This document shows positions 6,656 to 11,897 of a stretch of 11,897 nt of DNA, piece by piece. Each line of letters starts with the position of its first letter. Position 1 is the stretch's first letter. Origin of the DNA: JAJPJX01 sp964568355. GTDB lineage: Bacteria > Acidobacteriota > Terriglobia > Bryobacterales > Bryobacteraceae. The notes under the pieces were generated by a model that worked only from the letters and a program-made list of their open reading frames with translations, did no database searches and was not told where the DNA came from. The stretch is taken from positions 1-11,897 of the forward strand of contig CAZMRK010000754.1 in NCBI GenBank assembly GCA_964568355.1. Direction: 5' to 3'. Made by a program: the position numbers and the translations under genes.

Positions 6656-7687
6656 ATGAAGCTGGACAATCTGCCTCTCTGGGCCTGCGTGGCTCTTCTG
6701 CTCCCGATGCTTACCGGCTGCAAGCGCACGCCCCCCGCCAACGTGGCGGCCATGGTGAACAGTCACAGCATCACCTACACCGAGCTGGAGAAGACCTTCC
6801 AGTCGCAGCCTGCTAACCAGGAAGGATCCAGCGAGGATCAGGTGATGACGCAAAAGCTGGAGCTGCTGCGCAACCTGATCGATAGCGAGATCATGGTGCA
6901 GCGCGCCGAAAAGCTGGGCCTCTCCGCCAGCGACGCCGACGTGGAGGCCAAGGTCAACGAGTTCAAATCGCCCTATACCAAGGAGCAGTTCGAACGCGTC
7001 TTGTCGGGCCGCAAGATGAGCCTCGAAGACCTCAAAACACAGATCCGGCGCGAGCTGAGCATTCAGAAGCTATACAACAAGGAAATCACGTCCCATATCA
7101 CCATCACTGATGCCGATGTGGCCAACTTCTACACTGCCAATAAAGCCAGCTTCAATCTGGCTGAACCGCAGATCCACATGGCGCAAATCCTGGTGACCCC
7201 CTTCCCCGATCCGAATGTGCACAACCTGAAAAACAGCAAAGCCCAGAATGAAAACGAGGCCAAGCAGAAAATTCAGGACATCGCCGGGCGTCTGAAACAA
7301 GGCGAGGATTTCGGAATAATCGCCCAGAGCTATTCCGAGGACCCCAACACCGCGGCCAACGGCGGCGACATGGGATTCATTCCCCAGTCCTCTCTGGAAA
7401 AAGTGCCGCAGGAACTGCGCAACCTCGTGATGAGCCTCTCTCCCGGGGCGGTCTCGCCGGTGATCCACACCCAGGAAGGCTACCGCATTCTGAAGGTGAT
7501 CACGAAAGAACCGGCGGGACAGCGCGAACTGACCGATCCCCGCGTGCAGCAAAGTATCCGAGAAACGCTGCTCAATCGCAAGGACCAGCTCTTGAAAGCG
7601 GCCTACTACGAAGTCGCCCGCAACGAAGCCAAGGTGGTCAATTACCTGGCCCGCAGCATCATGGAAAGCGCCGGAAAATCCAAATAG
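6656..7687 (+). CDS. SurA-like parvulin peptidyl-prolyl isomerase lipoprotein
   Basis: A protein of 343 residues. It starts with a lipoprotein signal, with lipobox LTGC at residues 19-22 after a hydrophobic stretch; Lys follows the Cys, so outer-membrane anchoring is plausible. Residues about 28-160 form a mainly helical SurA-N-like chaperone domain (AAMVNSHSITYTELEKTF). Residues about 170-282 form a parvulin rotamase domain, with the IHMAQILV start, GGDMGFI (237-243) and the GYRILKV end. The likely role is assisting folding of exported and outer-membrane proteins, matching the many TonB-type receptors of such bacteria. An upstream in-frame ATG at 6641 and TTG at 6626 fall inside the palindrome/-10 region; the ATG at 6656 gives the most typical signal. 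The gene is monocistronic: it is divergent from the sugar operon and convergent with the next gene. Confidence 0.92.
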   Translation: MKLDNLPLWACVALLLPMLTGCKRTPPANVAAMVNSHSITYTELEKTFQSQPANQEGSSEDQVMTQKLELLRNLIDSEIMVQRAEKLGLSASDADVEAKVNEFKSPYTKEQFERVLSGRKMSLEDLKTQIRRELSIQKLYNKEITSHITITDADVANFYTANKASFNLAEPQIHMAQILVTPFPDPNVHNLKNSKAQNENEAKQKIQDIAGRLKQGEDFGIIAQSYSEDPNTAANGGDMGFIPQSSLEKVPQELRNLVMSLSPGAVSPVIHTQEGYRILKVITKEPAGQRELTDPRVQQSIRETLLNRKDQLLKAAYYEVARNEAKVVNYLARSIMESAGKSK

Positions 7688-7691
7688 CAGT

Positions 7692-7719
7692 TACCGAGCC
7701 GCGACCGTGAGGGAGCGGT
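7692..7719 (+). repeat. Dispersed intergenic repeat, copy B
   Basis: This is the second copy of the 28-base unit at 610-637 (27 of 28 identical), in the same orientation on the plus strand. It starts 4 bases after the stop codon of the lipoprotein gene, in the 137-base spacer between convergent genes. Identity drops outside the unit, so the repeat border is close to these coordinates. Confidence 0.7.
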
Positions 7720-7747
7720 GGCCGCGAGGATTTCGCCAGTCCGCGGA

Positions 7748-7808
7748 AGAAGTCCGGTGGGGCAGACCTTCAGTCTGCCGCGGGGCTTCAGGCCCCGCAA
7801 GGACTTCT
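7748..7808. repeat. Nested inverted repeat: outer stem enclosing two hairpins
   Basis: Outer arms AGAAGTCC (7748-7755) and GGACTTCT (7801-7808) are perfectly complementary. Inside are two perfect 7-base hairpins: GGCAGAC/GTCTGCC (7761-7779, loop CTTCA) and GCGGGGC/GCCCCGC (7780-7798, loop TTCAG), directly abutting. The whole folds as a three-way junction in RNA or a cruciform in DNA. It lies between convergent genes, so it could act as a transcription barrier for both, though no T-run follows on either strand. Both loops are read through the shared CTTCAG string, suggesting a repeat-family origin. Confidence 0.75.
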
Positions 7809-7824
7809 GACTCAGGGCACGAAA

Positions 7825-8481
7825 TCAGAAGCGCTTCGCCACCTGGAAATCGTCAAAGTAGGTCAGGCTGTCGCGCTCGGTCCAGAGACCGACCTTTCCC
7901 TGTGACTGGAAAGTCGCATCCTCCGCCAGGATCACGCGGCGATGGTTGAGGTAAACGCTGAAAACCGGTCCCCGGAAGACAACCTTCAATGTCCCCCAGA
8001 CGTTCGATGGAATCGGATGGTCGACGCTGAAATCCTCCGTGTGCCGGCCGCGTGGCATGAGCGCAGTCCGCTTTCCGTTCCGCACCATGCACAGCTCGAC
8101 ATTGTTGGCCAGCGCGTTGACCCGCACCAGGTAGTAATTGTTGGGATCCCGATAACGCCAGACCAGCCCCGCGGCGCGGTCTTCCCTGCCCGCTACGGCT
8201 TTGAACCGGACACTGATCTCCCCGTCGCGAAGGTCCGGCTGGTTGAGCACGGCGATCGGTGTATATCCCTGCGCAGCCTCGCGCGAGATCTCCGCCAGCA
8301 CGAAAGGCGGACTCGGCGCCGTCGGATCTTTGACCACCTGCCACTTCGCTGAAGCCCCGGGCATCGCCACCGACGCGGTCCAGCCGGAGGGCATCCGGCC
8401 CACAGACGCCGAATCGAACGTGATGGTGTGCGCGGCGCCCGCAACCAAGCCCAGCGTGACTAACCAGCCAACCGAACTCAT
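7825..8481 (-). CDS. Secreted concanavalin-like (LamG/DUF1080-related) domain protein
   Basis: A protein of 218 residues with a signal peptide ending near residue 17 (VAGA). The mature part looks like one beta-sandwich domain: FDSASVGRMPSGW near the start, DGEISVRFKAV at 86-96, the AGLVWRYRDPNNYYLVRVN block (104-122), and a C-terminal KVGLWTERDSLTYFDD (196-211). This pattern is seen in proteins annotated as LamG-like or DUF1080 (3-keto-disaccharide hydrolase) in Acidobacteria and Planctomycetes. A carbohydrate-binding or hydrolytic role outside the cytoplasm is plausible, but I cannot assign catalytic residues. The ATG at 8481 has only a weak AGG upstream. The gene is transcribed behind the GAF-ANTAR gene but separated from it by a terminator. 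Confidence 0.75.
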   Translation of the reverse strand: MSSVGWLVTLGLVAGAAHTITFDSASVGRMPSGWTASVAMPGASAKWQVVKDPTAPSPPFVLAEISREAAQGYTPIAVLNQPDLRDGEISVRFKAVAGREDRAAGLVWRYRDPNNYYLVRVNALANNVELCMVRNGKRTALMPRGRHTEDFSVDHPIPSNVWGTLKVVFRGPVFSVYLNHRRVILAEDATFQSQGKVGLWTERDSLTYFDDFQVAKRF

Positions 8482-8626
8482 AGCGATAGCCTGCGGACCT
8501 AGGAGGTTGGCCCACTCTCTTCCGGTCGTGGTTTACTGCCGGACTTGAACCGCACGCGTCAGCGCCCGGAGGGACCAATCATCTGGCCGCAACAATAGTT
8601 CAATTTTATCACCCGGCGCGACAGTC

Positions 8627-8664
8627 AAAAGGCACGGGCCCCCACGTGGAACCGGGGGACCCGT
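8627..8664 (-). terminator. Rho-independent terminator after the GAF-ANTAR gene
   Basis: On the minus strand, 14 bases after the stop codon, ACGGG plus CCCCC (8664-8654, with one bulged T) pairs with GGGGG plus CCCGT (8643-8634) around a 10-base loop. GCC and TTTT (8630-8627) follow. The stem is strong and GC-rich; the U-tract is short and offset by three bases. It would separate this gene from the secreted-protein gene downstream. The remaining spacer to 8482 shows a possible -10 (TAAAAT, minus strand, 8608-8603) with a TTGACT only 14 bases upstream, too weak to call. Confidence 0.6.
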
Positions 8665-8678
8665 AGGACCGCGGAGAA

Positions 8679-9917
8679 TCAGGCGGAGTGCACGTCTTCG
8701 GCCAGAATGACGGCTTCCGCTAAATCGCGCATGGGTCTGCGCAGACGGCGGCTCTCATTGCGTAGGCGCAGGTAAGCTTCTTCCTCGGTGAGCTTGTACT
8801 TGTGCTGCAGGATGCCCTTGGCGCGCTCCACCAGCTTGCGCTCTTCGAGCGCCCGCTTCATCTCGAGCGTTTCCGACATCAGCCGCGCGTTCTCGATCGC
8901 GATCGCCGCCTGCCCTGCCACGGCCCGCACAAATCCGAGCTCGTCGTCCGAGAAGGTGCGCTGTGTCTTGGTATAGATGTTGATGGTCCCGATCACCTTG
9001 TCGCGCGTGATCAAGGGCATGGATAGCAGCGAAACCAAGCCCGTCTTGCGAGCCAGTTCCGGATAGCGGTACTGCTTCTCTTCGAGTACATTGGCCACCA
9101 TGATCGGCTGGCCCTCGCGTACCACGCGCCCGATGAGCGAATCCTCGATCTTCAGCGGACCGCGGTTCAGATACTCCGGAGTGGAGCAGCGGGCCGCCGA
9201 AACCACCAGTTCGCGCCGGTCCTCGTTCACCAGCATGATGGAGCACACCGGCGAGTCCAGTGTCGCGGCCACCATCTCGGAGATGGCTTGCAGGATCCGG
9301 TCCAGATAGCTTTCCGCCGCGATCGTGCGTGCCACCTCGGCCAGTGTCTGCATCCGCTTCATCGCGCTGTGCGAGCGCTGCACCAGCCGCGCCTTGGCGA
9401 TCGCCCCGCCCAACTGCTCGCCGATAAAGCTGACCAGTGCCACCTGCTCCGGTGTATGCGTGTGCGGCGACCGGTGATGCACGTTGATGACCCCGATCAG
9501 ATCTCCATCGCTCACCAGCGGCACCGAAAGAAATGCTTCGTACGTATCCTCGGGCAGCGCCTGAAAGGCCTTGAACCGGGCATCCAGCGAGGCATTGGCC
9601 GAGAGTGCGACCACGGATTTGTGTTGCGCCACCCAGCCCGTGATTCCTTCGCCCATCTTCAGGCGGATATTCCCGATCTCCGCGCTGTGCGGCAATTGCG
9701 ATGCCTGCAACACCACTTCGTTGGTGGCCCGCTCCACCAGGTACACCAGGCAGGCGTCGCAATTGGTAGCCTCAACGGCCAGCCCGATCAACTCCTGAAG
9801 AACTTTGTCCAATCCGACATTCGAGCTGACGACACTGCTGATGTGATGCAAAAGGGCCACCTGTGAGCCCATTGCCATGGCTGCGGCCTCCGAACCTTGT
9901 ACTATTTGCCCGTTCAT
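8679..9917 (-). CDS. GAF-GAF-ANTAR sensor and RNA-binding antitermination regulator
   Basis: A cytoplasmic protein of 412 residues. Two GAF domains lie at about 30-178 and 190-345; each shows the usual pattern of a GxG(I/L)xGxV segment (GEGITGWVA at 89-97; DSLIGRVV at 259-266) followed by strands such as IGVINVHH and IGTINIYT. The C-terminal ANTAR domain, about 352-405, reads ALEERKLVERAKGILQ and then KLTEEEAYLRLRNES. ANTAR domains bind RNA hairpins and prevent transcription termination; GAF domains bind small ligands, nucleotides or chromophores and would gate this. The signal is not readable. Start chosen at the ATG at 9917 because GGAGG lies 6 bases upstream; a further 21 codons upstream are open but not needed. 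Single-gene unit ending in a terminator. Confidence 0.92.
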   Translation of the reverse strand: MNGQIVQGSEAAAMAMGSQVALLHHISSVVSSNVGLDKVLQELIGLAVEATNCDACLVYLVERATNEVVLQASQLPHSAEIGNIRLKMGEGITGWVAQHKSVVALSANASLDARFKAFQALPEDTYEAFLSVPLVSDGDLIGVINVHHRSPHTHTPEQVALVSFIGEQLGGAIAKARLVQRSHSAMKRMQTLAEVARTIAAESYLDRILQAISEMVAATLDSPVCSIMLVNEDRRELVVSAARCSTPEYLNRGPLKIEDSLIGRVVREGQPIMVANVLEEKQYRYPELARKTGLVSLLSMPLITRDKVIGTINIYTKTQRTFSDDELGFVRAVAGQAAIAIENARLMSETLEMKRALEERKLVERAKGILQHKYKLTEEEAYLRLRNESRRLRRPMRDLAEAVILAEDVHSA

Positions 9918-9923
9918 GGATAC

Positions 9924-9928
9924 CCTCC
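9924..9928 (-). promoter_or_regulatory. Strong ribosome binding site of the GAF-ANTAR gene
   Basis: The minus strand reads GGAGG with 6 bases to the ATG at 9917. It is one of only two clear Shine-Dalgarno sites in the window and fixes the start of this gene against a longer upstream frame. Confidence 0.75.
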
Positions 9929-9990
9929 GTTGGTCTGTTTGCTTGGTCCTCTCGTGCGGACGTGGCACACGCGCTGGCATGATTTTCTGC

Positions 9991-10063
9991 TTAGCCGATT
10001 GGATAACGAGGAAATAGAACCGCTAAATCCCAGTGTACGGTCAGCCTTTTGACCAGTCCAATC
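9991..10063 (-). promoter_or_regulatory. Structured leader upstream of the ANTAR gene, with ANTAR-like hexaloop
   Basis: Read on the minus strand, the order is: arm a GATTGGA (10063-10057); a hairpin GGTCA-AAAGGC-TGACC (10054-10039) with a six-base loop having A at position 1 and G at position 4; arm b TTAGC (10026-10022); arm a' TCCAATC (10003-9997); arm b' GCTAA (9995-9991). Arms a/a' and b/b' are perfectly complementary and interleaved, so they could form a pseudoknot or alternative folds. The A1/G4 hexaloop is the known recognition feature of ANTAR proteins, though the usual second hexaloop is not seen. The start of transcription is not known, so presence in the RNA is inferred. Confidence 0.35.
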
Positions 10064-10115
10064 CAAATTTCTTATTGACTCGATTGCCTAACGGGATGCT
10101 TCGACTCGGATTAAG

Positions 10116-11015
10116 ATGGGGGGCATGCGATCCGCGCTGCTGCTCCTGGGCCTCCTGTTCACGCCCCTTACGCAAGCGCAAACGCTTCGTGATGTGGTAG
10201 ATATCCACGTTCATGCGGACCCCGACAGCCTTCCGCGTTCGATCGACGTGCTGGGTATCGCCAGGCTGGCCCATGAGCGCGGGATGCGCGCCATCGTATT
10301 AAAGAACCATTACGATTCCACCGCCGGAATGGCCACTCTCGTGCGCAGCCTGGTGCCCGGCATCGAAGTCTTCGGAGGGATCGCCCTTAATCGCACCGTG
10401 GGCGGCATCAATCCGGCTGCGGTGGAACACCTGGTCCAGGTGAAAGGAGGTTGGGGCCGCGTCGTATGGATGCCCACCTTCGACGCCGAAAATCAGGTGC
10501 GCGACTCTCACGAAAACCGGCCCTTCGTCCCCGTCTCGCGCAACGGCAGACTCCTGCCCGAAGTCGAGCAGGTTCTCTCCCTGATCGCCCGCCACCACCT
10601 CGTCCTGGCTACCGGGCACTCTTCGCCGGCCGAAGACCTGCTGCTGATTCAGGCTGCCCGCCGCGCTGGGGTCGAACGAATCGTGGTGACGCACGCCATG
10701 CTCCCGCCGGTCCGCATGAACGTCGACCAGATGCGGCAGGCTGCCGCCCAGGGAGCCTATCTCGAATTCGTCTACAACGCCCTGATTGGCCCCAACAAAG
10801 CCTTCGACATCACCGAATATGCCGCCGCGCTGCGGGCAGTCGGGCCGGAACACTGCATTTTATCGAGCGACCTCGGGCAGGCCGGCAACCCGCTCCATCC
10901 GGACGGGCTGCTGGCCTTCTTTCAGGCTCTGCGAGACCAGGGATTTACTCCGCAGGAGATCCGCCGTATGTCCGCTGTCAATCCCGCCCGCCTGCTCGGT
11001 CTCTCCGCGCCCTGA
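10116..11015 (+). CDS. Exported amidohydrolase-fold protein (DUF6282-like)
   Basis: A protein of 299 residues with a Sec signal (MRSALLLLGLL, then cleavage near TQAQ). The mature part is a metal-dependent TIM-barrel hydrolase: D29-I-H31-V-H33 gives the HxH metal motif, K63 and H65 sit in VLKNHYD, H168 in ATGHSS, H193 in VVTHAM, and D252 in SSDLGQ fits the catalytic aspartate. The end NPARLLGL is typical of amidohydrolases. Overall it resembles the DUF6282 family of uncharacterised amidohydrolases. The reaction is presumably hydrolysis of an amide, ester or lactone, but the substrate is unknown. Two starts are possible, the ATGs at 10116 and 10125; the second gives a cleaner signal peptide, and neither has a clear Shine-Dalgarno. 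Divergent from the GAF-ANTAR gene; a TTGACT at 10075-10080 has no convincing -10 partner. Confidence 0.82.
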   Translation: MGGMRSALLLLGLLFTPLTQAQTLRDVVDIHVHADPDSLPRSIDVLGIARLAHERGMRAIVLKNHYDSTAGMATLVRSLVPGIEVFGGIALNRTVGGINPAAVEHLVQVKGGWGRVVWMPTFDAENQVRDSHENRPFVPVSRNGRLLPEVEQVLSLIARHHLVLATGHSSPAEDLLLIQAARRAGVERIVVTHAMLPPVRMNVDQMRQAAAQGAYLEFVYNALIGPNKAFDITEYAAALRAVGPEHCILSSDLGQAGNPLHPDGLLAFFQALRDQGFTPQEIRRMSAVNPARLLGLSAP

Positions 11016-11897
11016 TCAAAACAAATATTTCAGCGCGAACTGGATCTGGCGGTTGGCCTGGGCCGTGCTCGTAATCACGCCGAACGAACCGGTACCCAGC
11101 GCGCCGCCCGGATTGGAAAACTGCGGCGTGTTGAACGCGTTGAAGAACTCGCTGCGGAACAATAGCTGGTGCCCCTCCCGATAGGGCATCCGGAACGACT
11201 TCGAGAACGAGACATCCCAGCTTTTGGTCCCCGGCCCGGTCACCGGGTTGCGCGGCGAATTGCCGTACTCCAGCACCGACCGCTGGAAGGCGGCCGTGTT
11301 GAACCACAAGTTAGGTGTCTGGTTGGCGACCGAAACGCTCTGTCCGGTCAGGTTCGGCCGCTCCCAGAGACCATCGTTGTTCTGGCTGTCTCCGCTTTGC
11401 GTGACGTTGAAGGGGAAGCCGCTGGCGAAGGTCACGATGCCGCCGAACTGCCATCCGCCCAACACCGCGTTCGCTACGCCCTTGAGATTCTTGGCAAACG
11501 GCAGCTCCCAGACATACCCGATCACCACCCGCTGGCGTTGATCGAGCACGCTGCTGGCCCGCTCCGCCGCGCCGCGGTTGCGCGGATTCTGGCAGCCGCA
11601 GCCGCCGGCGTTGATGGTCTCGGCGGCGTCATCGATCAGGTGCGACCACGTATACGCCACCGAAAGGCTCAGCCCGCGTGAAAAACGATGCTCGTAACGG
11701 CTCTGCAGCGAGTGGTAGATCGTGTTCGTGTCCGGCGCAATCATGCGGATACGCGCATACTCCGGATACGGCCGGCGCGCCTGAATCGTCCCCGGCCCCG
11801 GGTCGGGCTGGTTGAAGTTTTGCAGACTCGTATCCACGTGCGTTCCCTTGCTGGCCACCCATCCCGCTTCGAGCACGTCGTTCTGGGTCAACTGGCG
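11016..11897 (-). CDS. TonB-dependent receptor, Oar-like, C-terminal part (partial)
   Basis: The frame is open to the window edge, so the N-terminus (signal, carboxypeptidase-like domain, plug and most of the barrel) lies outside; 293 residues are visible. They form alternating beta strands of an outer-membrane barrel, with features typical of acidobacterial Oar-like receptors: HSLQSRYEHRFSRGLSL, SVAYTWSHLIDD, LGGWQFGGIVTFASGFPF, FFNAFNTPQFSNPGG, and the end RQIQFALKYLF. The terminal Phe is the usual signal for insertion by the BAM machinery. The substrate is unknown; homologues are often linked to import of glycans or other large compounds. One presumed extracellular loop contains GGCGCQNP with two closely spaced cysteines. 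The stop codon directly abuts that of the convergent amidohydrolase gene. Confidence 0.9.
   Translation of the reverse strand, partial: RQLTQNDVLEAGWVASKGTHVDTSLQNFNQPDPGPGTIQARRPYPEYARIRMIAPDTNTIYHSLQSRYEHRFSRGLSLSVAYTWSHLIDDAAETINAGGCGCQNPRNRGAAERASSVLDQRQRVVIGYVWELPFAKNLKGVANAVLGGWQFGGIVTFASGFPFNVTQSGDSQNNDGLWERPNLTGQSVSVANQTPNLWFNTAAFQRSVLEYGNSPRNPVTGPGTKSWDVSFSKSFRMPYREGHQLLFRSEFFNAFNTPQFSNPGGALGTGSFGVITSTAQANRQIQFALKYLF

Noticed and set aside
7070..7552. Minus-strand open frame inside the parvulin gene
   Set aside because: The plus strand encodes a clear SurA-N plus parvulin protein; the antisense product shows no domain.
8530..8560. tRNA-like T-arm on the minus strand (GGTTCAAGTCC)
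   Set aside because: Only three base pairs of the T-stem form, and no matching acceptor, D-arm or anticodon arm can be placed in the 60 bases upstream. Probably chance, at most a decayed fragment.
10049..10078. Promoter with TTGACC and TATTGA upstream of the amidohydrolase gene
   Set aside because: The putative -10 matches only three of six bases, and the TTGACC overlaps a hairpin arm better explained as part of the opposite leader.

Overview
The window is GC-rich and densely coded and most resembles an acidobacterial chromosome of the Bryobacterales/Solibacter type. The main evidence is the C-terminal part of an Oar-like TonB-dependent outer-membrane receptor ending in a terminal Phe (RQIQFALKYLF), a style greatly expanded in that group. 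Supporting signs are exported enzymes with Tat or lipoprotein signals and many starts without Shine-Dalgarno sites. The taxonomic call is inference. No phage, transposase, CRISPR, rRNA or intact tRNA is visible.

Layout. 1-510 (-): N-terminal 170 residues of an exported enolase-superfamily (mandelate racemase/muconate lactonizing) protein, running off the left edge. 673-6590 (-): a six-gene run, in transcription order a Gfo/Idh/MocA sugar dehydrogenase, a TIM-barrel sugar isomerase/epimerase, a GalE/WbpP-like NAD-dependent epimerase, a DUF309 protein, a secreted M28 metallopeptidase, and a lysylphosphatidylglycerol-synthase-type integral membrane protein. Gaps are 44, 13, -20, 5 and 71 bases, so co-transcription is likely. 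6656-7687 (+): a SurA-like parvulin lipoprotein, divergent from that run across a 65-base region holding a perfect palindrome. 7825-8481 (-): a secreted concanavalin-like/DUF1080-related protein, convergent with the lipoprotein across a repeat-rich, highly structured spacer. 8679-9917 (-): a GAF-GAF-ANTAR regulator with a good ribosome-binding site and a terminator. 10116-11015 (+): an exported amidohydrolase-fold protein. 11016-11897 (-): the receptor C-terminus, whose stop codon directly abuts that of the amidohydrolase gene.

How the genes may work together. The dehydrogenase, the TIM-barrel isomerase and the nearby DUF1080-like secreted protein resemble toolkits for oxidising or epimerising sugars (3-keto-sugar or inositol-like chemistry). 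The GalE-like epimerase adds nucleotide-sugar metabolism. The M28 peptidase, DUF309 and membrane protein do not fit an obvious single pathway and may only share a transcript. The most interesting regulatory features are the palindrome carrying two opposed TACAAT hexamers between the divergent genes (6623-6644), and the leader of the ANTAR gene (9991-10063), which contains a hexaloop hairpin with the A1/G4 pattern recognised by ANTAR proteins, inside interleaved inverted repeats. A 28-base dispersed repeat occurs twice. I do not see a clearly new multi-gene system; the best leads are these non-coding structures and the possible sugar cluster.
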